The translations under genes were made by a program, and so were the position numbers. The notes under the pieces are model-generated. The model ran no database searches. It was not told the origin of the DNA and was given only the letters and a program-made list of their open reading frames with translations. Of a DNA stretch of 64,000 nucleotides, positions 8,333-17,090 are shown piece after piece. Within the stretch, counting starts at the first letter, position 1, and each line of letters begins with the position of its first letter. Source of the DNA: Ectobacillus ponti (GTDB lineage Bacteria; Bacillota; Bacilli; Bacillales; Bacillaceae_G); the NCBI RefSeq assembly GCF_024294785.1, contig NZ_JANCLT010000001.1, positions 124,001 to 188,000 on the forward strand. The letters are read 5' to 3'.

Positions 8333-8700
8333 AATAAGCCCTCCCTTGTTTTGTATGCTCTCGCAAAAAAAGAATGTTCATTGAACATTCTATCCTGTGG
8401 CATGCTCCCGCGGCTCACGCAGGCGGGATTCTCTTTATGAGAAGGCTGCAAAACTGCCTGATCCTCAATGGGGATGCCAATTCCCGCTACGCCCTCAGCC
8501 ATACGGCCATCGGGCGTACGTTCTATTTTTCTGATGCTTGCTCACAAACGAGCGTGTACTTTCGCATTTGGCCAAAGCAATCTGAAAAGTAGGACTATCT
8601 ATATTTTAACATTTCAAATACTTGGTGTACAGAACCCAGATTCGACATGTTTCAGTATACTGACCGGGCTCTCATGAGTATCTCGGCGCAGCCTTTCCGC
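8333..8700. other. 368-bp intergenic region between yqhT and yqhR
   Basis: No convincing gene is present. In B. subtilis aroQ (yqhS) occupies this place, and I find no type II dehydroquinase motif in any frame here. The only clear structure is the palindrome at 8371-8391, listed separately. A short minus-strand frame (8272-8502) overlaps the yqhT start and lacks an SD; I do not call it. Confidence 0.6.
8364..8391 (-). terminator. Perfect 10-bp palindrome with T-tract upstream of yqhT
   Basis: AGAATGTTCA and its complement are separated by one base and followed on the minus strand by seven T residues, which fits a terminator. It would stop transcripts coming from yqhR before they reach yqhT. 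The one-base loop implies some stem fraying in RNA. It could also be an operator. Confidence 0.55.
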
Positions 8701-9177
8701 CTATCTCAGGCCGCCTTGATTTTCTTCAAGCGCCTCGTAGGACACGGAATAGGACAGGAACACACCATATAAGATAAAAATACAGATTGTCGCGATAACT
8801 GTCTCCTTGGGAAGCTGCAGAGCATTCTTCAGAACGGGAGATAACGAGCCGATTACAAAGAAAACCAGCCCCCACCACACAAGGCCGTATGGAATGCCCG
8901 GGACCACACCTTGAAATTTTTTCAGAAACAAGCCGTACAGGATGGCAGTCCCGATGGAAAACAGCCCCATGACTGCAACACCGCCCAGTTGTCCCCACAT
9001 GCCCTCTTTCCAGCTGCCGAGTGCAAGCGGCATAAGCAAATAGTTTGGCCCGACCTCTGTAAATGAGAAAATATGCAGCAAGTACCATACAAGTCCCCAG
9101 AAAATACCACCGAACAAGCCTATTTTCACCACATTTTTCATAAAGGAATTCGGCCTCTGCCGCTTTTGTTTTTCCAT
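8701..9177 (-). CDS. yqhR: YqhR family membrane protein
   Basis: A 158-residue integral membrane protein with about four helices (starting near residues 16, 57, 97 and 130) and a short basic N terminus (MEKQKRQRPNSF). Sequence and position next to divergent yqhQ identify it as YqhR, whose function is unknown. SD GGGGTGAG precedes the ATG at 9177. Confidence 0.85.
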   Translation of the reverse strand: MEKQKRQRPNSFMKNVVKIGLFGGIFWGLVWYLLHIFSFTEVGPNYLLMPLALGSWKEGMWGQLGGVAVMGLFSIGTAILYGLFLKKFQGVVPGIPYGLVWWGLVFFVIGSLSPVLKNALQLPKETVIATICIFILYGVFLSYSVSYEALEENQGGLR

Positions 9178-9291
9178 TTTTTCTCACCCCGCCTGTTAGT
9201 ATGTCCGAAAGCCTGGCGGAACATGTTGTTTAGAATGAAAAAAACTTGGCGATAACAGAAAGAGACGTCCTGCCAAGCTTTGCCGTTTTCC

Positions 9292-9321
9292 TTGTCAGAA
9301 AGCAAGTTCTACCGTTAAAAT
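9292..9321 (+). promoter_or_regulatory. Candidate sigma-A promoter for yqhQP
   Basis: TTGTCA (9292-9297), an 18-bp spacer and TAAAAT (9316-9321) lie about 30 bp upstream of the yqhQ start. The fit to consensus is fair, and there is no experimental support. Confidence 0.45.
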
Positions 9322-9350
9322 GAAGAAAAACGACACAGGTTGGTGCATGT

Positions 9351-10274
9351 ATGGCAGGAGAAATGAAACAAATCTATGGCGGTCAGGCTGTAGTAGAAGG
9401 AGTTATGTTCGGCGGCAGAGAATATACTGTTACAGCCATTCGCAGAAAGGACGCTTCCATCGAGTTTTACCGTGTGCCCCGCACACAGCACCCCATCCTC
9501 GAGGTCTTGAAGCGGATTCCGTTTCTGCGCGGCATTGCCGCCATCCTGTACGCTTCAGCAACAGGCTCCAAGCACTTGCAGTTTGCGTCAGAGCGATATG
9601 ATGTGGACCCGGGGGACGATGCAGCCCTTGCGGCCAAGAAGGAGAAGGAAACGCCCAAAGCAGCGATGGTGCTGGGAGTGGCTGCCCTTGGGGTACTGTC
9701 CTTCTTATTCGGCAAAATCCTGTTTTCGGCAATTCCGGCATTATTGGCAGCTCTCGCACGCCCCGTTTTTGCCTCGGATGCAGCACAAATTGTATTGGAA
9801 AGCTTTATTAAGCTCGTTCTCTTACTATCTTACATTTATTTCGTATCGCTCACCCCGTTGATCAAGCGGGTGTTTCAGTATCATGGCGCAGAGCATAAAG
9901 TAATCAATGCCTATGAGAGCAATGCTCCTCTCACGGTAGAGCACGTACAGCAGCAAACAAGGCTTCATTACCGCTGCGGCAGCAGCTTTATTCTCTTTAC
10001 TGTCATCGTCGGCATGTTTATTTATTTTCTTGTCCCGACAGAACCGCTCTGGCTGCGGGTCGGATCCCGCATTCTGCTCATTCCTATTGTTCTCGGCATT
10101 TCATTTGAGGTGCTGCAGATGACGAACCTCGTGCGCAATGTCCCTATGCTGCGCTGGCTCGGCTATCCAGGGCTGTGGCTGCAGCTGCTGACAACCAAAG
10201 AGCCGACGGATGAGCAAGTGGAGGTGGCCATTTCCTCGTTTCAAGAGCTGCTTCGTCTGGAGAGAAATGAATGA
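9351..10274 (+). CDS. yqhQ: YqhQ family protein (DUF1385)
   Basis: A 307-residue DUF1385 protein: an N-terminal motif YGGQAVVEGVMFGG, a soluble region to about residue 100, then four membrane helices containing the conserved FQYHGAEHKVINAYE and HYRCGSSFILF motifs, whose Glu/His residues suggest metal or catalytic use. Function unknown. I use ATG 9351; a second ATG at 9363 has GGAG only 2 nt away and is less likely. It is followed 47 nt later by yqhP. Confidence 0.9.
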   Translation: MAGEMKQIYGGQAVVEGVMFGGREYTVTAIRRKDASIEFYRVPRTQHPILEVLKRIPFLRGIAAILYASATGSKHLQFASERYDVDPGDDAALAAKKEKETPKAAMVLGVAALGVLSFLFGKILFSAIPALLAALARPVFASDAAQIVLESFIKLVLLLSYIYFVSLTPLIKRVFQYHGAEHKVINAYESNAPLTVEHVQQQTRLHYRCGSSFILFTVIVGMFIYFLVPTEPLWLRVGSRILLIPIVLGISFEVLQMTNLVRNVPMLRWLGYPGLWLQLLTTKEPTDEQVEVAISSFQELLRLERNE

Positions 10275-10321
10275 TACACATATAACATTTCATACTTGTT
10301 TTTCTCTAGGAGGTGTATTCA

Positions 10322-10711
10322 ATGAACGGTCGCTCATTAACTTTCGTCCTTTTTGTTGTAGTGATGGGGCTGGCAGCCTTCCAATTCGTTTCGTACCTCA
10401 TCACCAACCCAGGGAAACTGCTGGGAAATCTGCTGACGATCGGCATTGTGTTAGGTGCGTTTTACTGGCTGTATCGACTGTTTTCCAATTCCGGATCTTC
10501 GGCTGATACAAGAGCTTCCTACAACCGTGCCGCCAAGCAATCCAAGCGCAAATATGCCAAGCAAAACGTAACACCTCTATCCATCAAGCGGGCAGCCGAA
10601 AGCAAGCTTCGCAAAAGCAGCGCCGCAGGCTTGAAAAAGAAACGAAAATCCACGCACCTTACGGTCATTGAGGGCAAGAAAAGCAAAAAAAAGAACCGCG
10701 CATCCTTTTGA
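10322..10711 (+). CDS. yqhP: YqhP / SA1362 family protein
   Basis: A 129-residue protein with two N-terminal hydrophobic helices (about 4-26 and 36-56) and a very basic Lys/Arg-rich C-terminal half that may contact nucleic acid or phospholipid. Start ATG 10322 follows AGGAGGTG by 6 nt; an in-frame ATG 9 nt earlier lies inside the SD. The last codons form the left arm of the terminator. Confidence 0.88.
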   Translation: MNGRSLTFVLFVVVMGLAAFQFVSYLITNPGKLLGNLLTIGIVLGAFYWLYRLFSNSGSSADTRASYNRAAKQSKRKYAKQNVTPLSIKRAAESKLRKSSAAGLKKKRKSTHLTVIEGKKSKKKNRASF

Positions 10712-10726
10712 ATGCGCGGTTCTTTT
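10691..10726. terminator. Bidirectional terminator between yqhP and the sigma-54 operon
   Basis: The stem AAGAACCGCGCAT pairs with ATGCGCGGTTCTT, flanked by T-rich runs on both strands. It ends yqhQP on the plus strand and the five-gene catabolic operon on the minus strand. Confidence 0.9.
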
Positions 10727-10757
10727 CTGTAGAAAAGGGTGGCGATGAAAACAGCCT

Positions 10758-11702
10758 TTATACGAGCTCCCGTTCAAAATCCTGCTTCAAGAGACGAATC
10801 AATTCACTTTCCCGCTCGCTGTTCATCCGCTCATGCAGCTCTGGTGTCCACTCATAGAAGCCTGCTCCATTTTTCTGCCCGTACTTCCCTTCTGCCACCA
10901 GTTGGCCCATGCTCGGCAGGGACGGCTGCGTGCTCAAGTCCGGAATCAGATAGGAGGAAATTGTATGGATGACATCCAGACCGCCCATATCCGCGCTCAT
11001 AAATGGCCCTGTGGCAGATAAACGGCGGCCGATGCTGTAGCGCACTGCGATGTCGATTTCCTCCGCGCTTGCCACGCCCTGCTCGTACAAGGCATGGGCT
11101 TCACGAAGCAGCGCATATTGCAGGCGGTTGGCGATAAAGCCCGGGACATCCTTCTGTACAACAATCGGCTGCTTCTTCATCTGCTGCAGCAGAGACAAAG
11201 AACGCTTCACAGCTCCCTCTCCCGTCCGTTCTCCCCTTACAATCTCCACCAGCGGCACAAGATGGCCCGGATTCCAGAAATGCGTCACAACCATCCGCTC
11301 CGGGCGCTCCATCCGGGCTGCAATCGCCGTCGGGCTGAGGCCTGATGTATTGCTGGCCAAAATCACATCAGGCGGACACAGCACATCCAGCTTCTCGTAC
11401 AGCTCCTGCTTCAGTTCGAGAATTTCCGGCACCGCTTCAATGATAAAAGTCCGGTCCGCCACACACTCCTCAAGTGACAGCGTAAAGGTAACGCGCTTCT
11501 GAATTTCTGCGATTTCAGCCGCCGGGAAAAAGCCATGCGCCTGCAGCACCGCCAGCTTCTCAGCAACGCCCGTCTGCCCGCGGACGATATCCGCTTCCGT
11601 TGTTCCCCAAACCATCGTTTCAAATCCGGTCATAGCCGCCGCCAACGCAATGGAATGGCCCATTGTGCCGCAGCCTAATACAGCCAGTTGTTCTCTCATC
11701 AT
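10758..11702 (-). CDS. 3-hydroxyacyl-CoA dehydrogenase family NAD-dependent enzyme
   Basis: A 314-residue enzyme of the 3-hydroxyacyl-CoA/3-hydroxyacid dehydrogenase family. It has an N-terminal Rossmann motif VLGCGTMG (about 8-15), the catalytic-site string VVTHFWNPGHLVPLVE with the active His, and the C-terminal helical dimer domain (VPGFIANRLQYALLREA). The short form of this family includes hydroxybutyryl-CoA, carnitine and gulonate dehydrogenases, so the substrate cannot be fixed from sequence. Last gene of the operon; its ATG overlaps the SDR stop codon (ATGA). Confidence 0.85.
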   Translation of the reverse strand: MMREQLAVLGCGTMGHSIALAAAMTGFETMVWGTTEADIVRGQTGVAEKLAVLQAHGFFPAAEIAEIQKRVTFTLSLEECVADRTFIIEAVPEILELKQELYEKLDVLCPPDVILASNTSGLSPTAIAARMERPERMVVTHFWNPGHLVPLVEIVRGERTGEGAVKRSLSLLQQMKKQPIVVQKDVPGFIANRLQYALLREAHALYEQGVASAEEIDIAVRYSIGRRLSATGPFMSADMGGLDVIHTISSYLIPDLSTQPSLPSMGQLVAEGKYGQKNGAGFYEWTPELHERMNSERESELIRLLKQDFERELV

Positions 11703-12460
11703 ATCGCTGTCCAGCCTCCGTCCACACGAATTGTTTCGCCCGTTACAAACCCTGCCAAATCTGATGCCAAATACAGCACAGCCCCCGTCACATCTGACGG
11801 CTGCGCCAGGCTGCCAATCGGAATGCGACTCAGCACATCCTGATAGAATGCCTGGTCCGCAAACATTCTCTCCGTAAACTCCGTCTCAATAAAGGTCGGG
11901 GCCACCGCATTCACGCGAATTCCCAGCTTCGCCCACTCGATGGCCAGCGCCTTCGTCAGCTGCACCGCTCCTCCTTTGCTGGAGCAATAGGCGGCCCGCT
12001 TGATGTAGCCGACGAACGCCATCTGCGAGACAATGTTAATGATGCGGCCGCGCTGCCGCCTGCTCATGTGAAGGCCGGCGCGCTGGGCGCAGAAAAAGGT
12101 GCCTTTCAAATTCGTATCGATCACACTGTCCCAATCTGCCTCTGTCACTTCAAAGGCCGGCTTTGGGATATTGACTCCGGCATTATTCACCAAAATATCC
12201 AGGCCGCCCAATCGGTCCGCCGCCTCGTCCACCATCCTATAGACCTGTTCCACATCCTGCATGTCAGCCACAATGTACGAGCAACGTCCATGCACCTGCT
12301 GCAGCTCGGCAACAGCCTCCGCCAGGGCCGCTTCTCCTCTGCCGGTAATCACGATATCTGCCCCGAGGCGGGCAAACGCAAGGGCCATGTCCTTGCCGAT
12401 GCCTTTGCTGCCGCCGGTAACCAGCACCTTCTGGCCTTTCAGCTCCGAAAAGTAGTCCAT
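11699..12460 (-). CDS. Short-chain dehydrogenase/reductase
   Basis: A classical 253-residue SDR, with TGGSKGIG for cofactor binding (about 16-23), NNAGV, the catalytic Ser in NIVSQMAF and Tyr/Lys in YCSSK, and the C-terminal VTGETIRVDGGW signature. It resembles 3-oxoacyl-ACP reductase-like, gluconate or hydroxybutyrate dehydrogenase types, and probably oxidises a secondary alcohol of the operon's substrate. It is coupled to the downstream dehydrogenase and separated from the semialdehyde dehydrogenase by a repeat. Confidence 0.88.
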   Translation of the reverse strand: MDYFSELKGQKVLVTGGSKGIGKDMALAFARLGADIVITGRGEAALAEAVAELQQVHGRCSYIVADMQDVEQVYRMVDEAADRLGGLDILVNNAGVNIPKPAFEVTEADWDSVIDTNLKGTFFCAQRAGLHMSRRQRGRIINIVSQMAFVGYIKRAAYCSSKGGAVQLTKALAIEWAKLGIRVNAVAPTFIETEFTERMFADQAFYQDVLSRIPIGSLAQPSDVTGAVLYLASDLAGFVTGETIRVDGGWTAI

Positions 12461-12525
12461 TCCAATCCCTCTTTCATGCAGAAGGCAGGGGGCCTCATTC
12501 AGCTCCCTGCCTCTGTTTCTTCCTT

Positions 12526-12738
12526 GCTTGCCAGGGAGGACCAGTCTCCTCCAATCTTTTCTTGCCCTTCTGGAAGCCGGGCGAGTCCCTCTGCTTTTGT
12601 TGGTGTCCAGCTATATCGGCTAGCCCACTGCCAGGGAGAACCTCCCTTCTGTGGGCTGAACGAGCCGGTTCCGCTTTTCTTGATGTCCAGCTACACCGGC
12701 TAGCCCACCGCCAGGGAGAACGAGCCGGTTCCGCTTTT
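12526..12738. repeat. Second locus of the 123-bp repeat family, inverted and internally deleted
   Basis: This is the reverse complement of the repeat at 5522-5945. GCTTTT-TTG-TGTCCAGCTA blocks start at 12594 and 12673, with a final GCTTTTCTTAG at the mmsA stop codon. The spacing is 79 and 60 bp because the centre of the unit is missing. In the middle copy CCCACTGCCAGGGAG and CTCCCTTCTGTGGG form a tight hairpin. The leftmost portion resembles the diverged unit at 5528. It fills the gap between mmsA and the SDR gene inside the operon. Confidence 0.85.
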
Positions 12739-12739
12739 C

Positions 12740-14197
12740 TTAGTAGCGGGCTGTCACCATTTTTTTGCGGGTATAGAACTCTACGCCGTCCTTGCCGTTC
12801 GCGTGCAGATCTCCATAGAAGGAGTTCTTATAGCCGGAGAATGGGAAGAAGGCCATTGGAGCCGGCACACCCAGGTTGATGCCGAGCATACCTGCGTCAA
12901 TATCTTCACGGAACTGGCGCACAGCCTTCGCGCTGTCTGTGTACAGGCAAGCACCGTTGGCAAACTCAGAGCGGTTTGTAATTTCAATTGCCTCAGCCAG
13001 ATCCTTCGCACGCACGATGGACAGCACCGGCGCAAAGATTTCATCGTTCCAAATCGTCATGCCCGGCTGTACGCAGTCAAAGATTGTCGGGCCGACAAAG
13101 TAGCCTTGTCCGCTTGTCGCTGCATCCTTACGGCCATCACGAACGAGAATCGCACCCTCTTGCTCACCTGTTTCAATGTACTTGATCGTGCGCTCCTTAT
13201 GGGAGTCACGGATGACCGGACCGAGGAATACGCCGTTGTCCATGCCATTTCCGATTTTAATATTTTCAGCTGCTTCCACCAGACGGCTTACCAGCTCATC
13301 AGCCACATCGCCTACCGCAACAACAACAGCACACGCCATGCAGCGCTCGCCCGCAGAACCGAAGGCGGCCCCGATGATGTTGGATACTGCATTATTCAGA
13401 TCGGCATCCGGCAGTACAATAGAATGGTTCTTTGCGCCAGCCAGTGCTTGTACACGCTTGCTGTGAGTTGCCGCTGTCTTGTACACATACTCAGCAACCG
13501 GCTGGGAGCCTACGAAGGAAACAGCCTTGATGTCAGGGTGTGTCAGAATGCCGTTTACCACATCATGCGCACCGTGCACGATGTTCAGCACGCCCGCCGG
13601 AAGACCTGCCTCCGTGAACAGCTCCGCCAAACGGTTTGCCAGAAGCGGTGTACGCTCAGATGGCTTCAGCACGAATGTGTTGCCGCAAGCAATGGCCAGC
13701 GGGAACATCCAGCACGGCACCATCATCGGGAAATTAAACGGTGTAATGCCGCCAACCACGCCGACTGGGTACCGGTACATGCCGGATTCAATGCCTGTTG
13801 CAATATCAGGCAGCTGGCTGCCCATCATAAGCGTTGGTGCCCCCGCAGCAAACTCAACACACTCGATGCCGCGCTGCACCTCGCCATATGCTTCCTCGTA
13901 GCTTTTGCCATTTTCCAAGGTTACAAGGCGGGCAAGCTCTTCCCAATTTTCCACAAGCAGCTGCTGATATTTAAAGAGAATGCGGGAGCGGCGCGGAACC
14001 GGTGTCTTGCTCCATGTACGGAATGCTTCCTTGGCTACTGCCGCCGCATTGTCCAGGTCTTCTCTGCTGGAGATTGGAACGTACGCCAAGGCTTCTCCTG
14101 TTGCAGGGTTTGGCACAACCTCCGTTTGCCCGGAAACAGCTTCCACCCACTGGCCGCCGATGTAGTTTTTCAATGTTTGTACTGTAGTTGTTGTCAT
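12740..14197 (-). CDS. mmsA: CoA-acylating methylmalonate/malonate-semialdehyde dehydrogenase (MmsA/IolA family)
   Basis: Oxidises methylmalonate- or malonate-semialdehyde to propionyl- or acetyl-CoA with CO2 release. At 485 aa it has the aldehyde dehydrogenase fold, with PFNFPMMVP near residue 150, the catalytic Cys in [11 protein letters not shown], and GAKNH in place of the usual general-base ELGGK motif. That substitution marks the CoA-dependent MMSDH branch. The reaction implies that the operon generates a beta-semialdehyde. The stop codon directly abuts the intergenic repeat. Confidence 0.9.
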   Translation of the reverse strand: MTTTTVQTLKNYIGGQWVEAVSGQTEVVPNPATGEALAYVPISSREDLDNAAAVAKEAFRTWSKTPVPRRSRILFKYQQLLVENWEELARLVTLENGKSYEEAYGEVQRGIECVEFAAGAPTLMMGSQLPDIATGIESGMYRYPVGVVGGITPFNFPMMVPCWMFPLAIACGNTFVLKPSERTPLLANRLAELFTEAGLPAGVLNIVHGAHDVVNGILTHPDIKAVSFVGSQPVAEYVYKTAATHSKRVQALAGAKNHSIVLPDADLNNAVSNIIGAAFGSAGERCMACAVVVAVGDVADELVSRLVEAAENIKIGNGMDNGVFLGPVIRDSHKERTIKYIETGEQEGAILVRDGRKDAATSGQGYFVGPTIFDCVQPGMTIWNDEIFAPVLSIVRAKDLAEAIEITNRSEFANGACLYTDSAKAVRQFREDIDAGMLGINLGVPAPMAFFPFSGYKNSFYGDLHANGKDGVEFYTRKKMVTARY

Positions 14198-14227
14198 GTC
14201 TAGTTCCTCCCTCTATCCTTCTATAAA

Positions 14228-15664
14228 TTATACAAGTCCTGTCAGGCTGTATACGCCGATGACGAAGAAGCAGGCAATCGTCTTGATGACGGTGACTGCA
14301 AAAATATCGCGGTATGCTTGACGGTGTGTCAATCCTGTAACCGCCAGCAAAGTGATAACAGCACCGTTGTGCGGCAGAGAATCCATACCACCGGATGCCA
14401 TTGCTACAACACGGTGCATAACTTCTGGCGGGATGCCATATTTAGAAGCTGCCTCCACGTATTTCTCGCCCATGGCAGCAAGGGCAATCCCCATCCCGCC
14501 GGAAGCGGAACCGGTGATGCCGGCAAGGACGTTTGTTGTGACCGCCCCGTTCACCAATGGATTGGTGAAGGTATGGGAAATGCCGTCACGAACTACACCA
14601 AAGCCAGGCAAAGCAGAGATAATGCCCCCGAAGCCGTACTCGGAGCCGGTGTTCATTGCGGCAAGCAGCGCACCGCCGATGCTGGCATTCAAGCCTGTCT
14701 GGAAGTTTTGCATGACTCCCTTGAAGTTAAATGCAAGCGTTGCCAAAATACCGATGACAAGTGCCATTTCTACAGACCAAATGCCCACTACTGCAGACAG
14801 TTCTACCTTTGCAAACTGCTTCAGGCCGATTTTTGAGAAATCAAAGCCGTTCGGATACCACTTTGGAAGATTCAACGTAAAGAATTTGTTCATCACGCCT
14901 ACCAGAATGAGCGGCACAAAAGCCAGTGCCTGCCGAAGCTTGCTGATTTCCACTTCCGGCGCAGCAGATTGAGGAAGCGCTTCTTGCAAGGCTGCAGCCA
15001 TTTCTTCCTGTGAATTTCCAAATCCGTAATAACCTTCCCCGGCAGCTCTTGCTTTCTTCGAACGGGACTCCAGGTATACGATACCCAGAACGAATACGAA
15101 GATGGCGCCAATGACACCAAGTGTCGGAGCAGCATAGATCGTTGTTTTAAAATACGTTGTCGGAATTACGTTTTGAATTTGCGGTGTTCCCGGCAGCGCA
15201 TCCATTGTAAAGGACAGCGCCCCAAGGGCAATCGTACCAGGAATCAGACGCTTTGGAATGTTTGCCTCACGGAACAGGTTTGCCGCAAACGGGTACACAG
15301 CAAAGGCCACTACGAACAAGCTCACGCCGCTGTAAGTCAGAATTGCACACATTAATACAATTGCCAACACAGCACGCTTGGCGCCGACAAACTGCACGAT
15401 TGTCTTGGCAATGGAAGCAGCCAGGCCGGACATTTCTACAAGCTTGCCGAAAATCGCCCCCAGCAGGAATACCGGGAAGTACAGCTTAATGAAGCCAACC
15501 ATCTTCTCCATAAAAATGTTGGAGAAGAACGGCAGGGCGTAGTTTGGTTCTGTCAAAATGACAGCAAGCAACGCACACAGCGGCGCAAAGAGAATAACGG
15601 AAAAGCCGCGGTACGCAATCAACATAAGAAGGCCTAACGCTAAAATAATAACGAACAAATCCAC
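14228..15664 (-). CDS. GntP family organic-acid permease
   Basis: A 478-residue secondary transporter with 12 or more hydrophobic helices. The GntP motifs GTPQIQNVIPTTYF and GSASGGMGIALA are visible. The family moves gluconate and other sugar acids, and B. subtilis relatives move 3-hydroxybutyrate, so uptake of a hydroxy-carboxylate is likely. It lies between the alcohol dehydrogenase and semialdehyde dehydrogenase genes, with 21- and 30-nt gaps. Confidence 0.9.
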   Translation of the reverse strand: MDLFVIILALGLLMLIAYRGFSVILFAPLCALLAVILTEPNYALPFFSNIFMEKMVGFIKLYFPVFLLGAIFGKLVEMSGLAASIAKTIVQFVGAKRAVLAIVLMCAILTYSGVSLFVVAFAVYPFAANLFREANIPKRLIPGTIALGALSFTMDALPGTPQIQNVIPTTYFKTTIYAAPTLGVIGAIFVFVLGIVYLESRSKKARAAGEGYYGFGNSQEEMAAALQEALPQSAAPEVEISKLRQALAFVPLILVGVMNKFFTLNLPKWYPNGFDFSKIGLKQFAKVELSAVVGIWSVEMALVIGILATLAFNFKGVMQNFQTGLNASIGGALLAAMNTGSEYGFGGIISALPGFGVVRDGISHTFTNPLVNGAVTTNVLAGITGSASGGMGIALAAMGEKYVEAASKYGIPPEVMHRVVAMASGGMDSLPHNGAVITLLAVTGLTHRQAYRDIFAVTVIKTIACFFVIGVYSLTGLV

Positions 15665-15685
15665 ACTCGTTCCCCCAATCCCCGA

Positions 15686-16882
15686 TTACAAAGCTACTGT
15701 ATTAGACAAACTGAAATCATAGTCATAGCAAACATGGTACAAGGCTACAATTTCTTCATGCGTCGGCACACGCGGGTTATTGCCCGGGCTGCCGCTTGCC
15801 AGGGCATCTGTTGCCATCTTCTCCACAACCTGCTCCAGGCGGTCCTTGTCGATTCCCCATGTCTTCATGTTCGGAATTTGCAGATCCTGGCACAACTGCT
15901 TCACTTCCGCGATGACCGCTTCCGCCACATCTGCATCTGCCTGCCCCTGCAATTCCGGTTTAATCAGCCGGCCTATGACAGCCAACCGAACCAAAGCGCT
16001 TTCCTTCGTAAACTCCAGAACAGCCGGCAGCAGCATGGCATTGGATACCCCATGCGGCACATGGAACATGGCGCCAATCGGGCGGGACATGCCGTGCACA
16101 AGCGTAACGGATGCGTTTGAGAAGGCCACTCCCGCAAGCATGGAGCCAAGCGCCATGTTTTCCCGCGCCTCCAGGTCGTTTCCGTCTGTGTATACCTTGC
16201 GTAAATTGCCGATCAGCAGTTCAATGGCCTGTAAGGCGAACATGTCTGTCACCGGCTGCGCCCGGCGGGAAATATATGCCTCAATTGCATGGCACAGTGC
16301 ATCCACGCCTGTTGCCGCTGTTACGGACGGCGGGCAGGACAAGGTCAAAACCGGGTCGACAATAGCTGCAGCCGGCAGCAATTCCGGCTGTGGCAGCATC
16401 ATTTTGACATCATACACGGTGTCAATGATAACCGTAACCTTTGTCACCTCAGAGCCTGTCCCGGCCGTCGTCGGAACTGCGATTAAAGGAAGCGCTTTCT
16501 CGGCAAACAGCTTTTGATTGCTGGCGTAGTCACGAATGTGCCCCCCATTTGTCATCAGAACTGCCACTGCTTTCGCTGTATCCAGGCAGCTGCCGCCGCC
16601 AACCGCCACGATGACATCACATGCCTCCTGCCGGCAAACGTCCAGCGCTTCCTGCACGTGAATGTCCGTCGGCTCTGTATCCACCCCTGTATACTTTGCC
16701 GAAGATAAGCCTGCTTCGTGGATGAGCTGCTCGCAGCGTGCCACGTTGCCGATCTTCTCCATAATCGGATCGCTGACAATCAAAACTTTACTGCCAAAAG
16801 AACGCGCAACATTTCCTACTTCTGTGAACGAATCTTTGCCATACAACACGCGCCCCGGCATTAACAGTTGATAAGTCGACAT
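15686..16882 (-). CDS. Iron-containing alcohol dehydrogenase (group III)
   Basis: A 398-residue NAD(P)-dependent dehydrogenase. Seen are the cofactor motif VGGGSCLDTAKAV, the AVPTTAGTGSEVTKVTVI motif, and metal-site motifs GVDALCHAIEAY, VHGMSRPIG and FHVPHGVSNAMLLP, which supply the Asp and three His ligands. Relatives act on 4-hydroxybutyrate, 1,3-propanediol or lactaldehyde. With MmsA downstream it probably produces the semialdehyde from a hydroxy acid. First gene of the operon, downstream of the sigma-54 promoter. Confidence 0.92.
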   Translation of the reverse strand: MSTYQLLMPGRVLYGKDSFTEVGNVARSFGSKVLIVSDPIMEKIGNVARCEQLIHEAGLSSAKYTGVDTEPTDIHVQEALDVCRQEACDVIVAVGGGSCLDTAKAVAVLMTNGGHIRDYASNQKLFAEKALPLIAVPTTAGTGSEVTKVTVIIDTVYDVKMMLPQPELLPAAAIVDPVLTLSCPPSVTAATGVDALCHAIEAYISRRAQPVTDMFALQAIELLIGNLRKVYTDGNDLEARENMALGSMLAGVAFSNASVTLVHGMSRPIGAMFHVPHGVSNAMLLPAVLEFTKESALVRLAVIGRLIKPELQGQADADVAEAVIAEVKQLCQDLQIPNMKTWGIDKDRLEQVVEKMATDALASGSPGNNPRVPTHEEIVALYHVCYDYDFSLSNTVAL

Positions 16883-16933
16883 CGTATTCCCCCTTTGATT
16901 GATATGAGCATAAGTGCTGTCGTCTTTCTATAA

Positions 16934-16949
16934 AGCAAGCAGCATGCCA
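16934..16949 (-). promoter_or_regulatory. Sigma-54 (-24/-12) promoter of the catabolic operon
   Basis: The minus strand reads TGGCATGCTGCTTGCT, matching the sigma-54 consensus TGGCACG-N4-TTGCW with the invariant GG and GC exactly spaced. It lies about 50 bp upstream of the alcohol dehydrogenase start, beside a divergent-free intergenic region and a sigma-54 activator gene. Confidence 0.88.
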
Positions 16950-17090
16950 AAAATGGAGGGAATAGATATATTTATTCTAAATAGTCAGCAAATACTGTCT
17001 ATTCTGGCATATAATCCAGCTTTATTTACTTAAATTCTTGAAATATTAACTCAATTCTATTTAGCCGTGTTCCCTCTTCCACGCAAAAAA

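Noticed and set aside
8272-8502. 76-codon minus-strand frame between yqhR and yqhT
   Set aside because: It overlaps the yqhT start by 60 nt, has no SD, and crosses the terminator-like palindrome.
9243-9285. Terminator-like CTTGGC/GCCAAG stem with T-run upstream of yqhR on the minus strand
   Set aside because: The stem is only about 8 bp with a loop of more than 20 nt, and no transcript is expected to reach it from the divergent yqhQ side.
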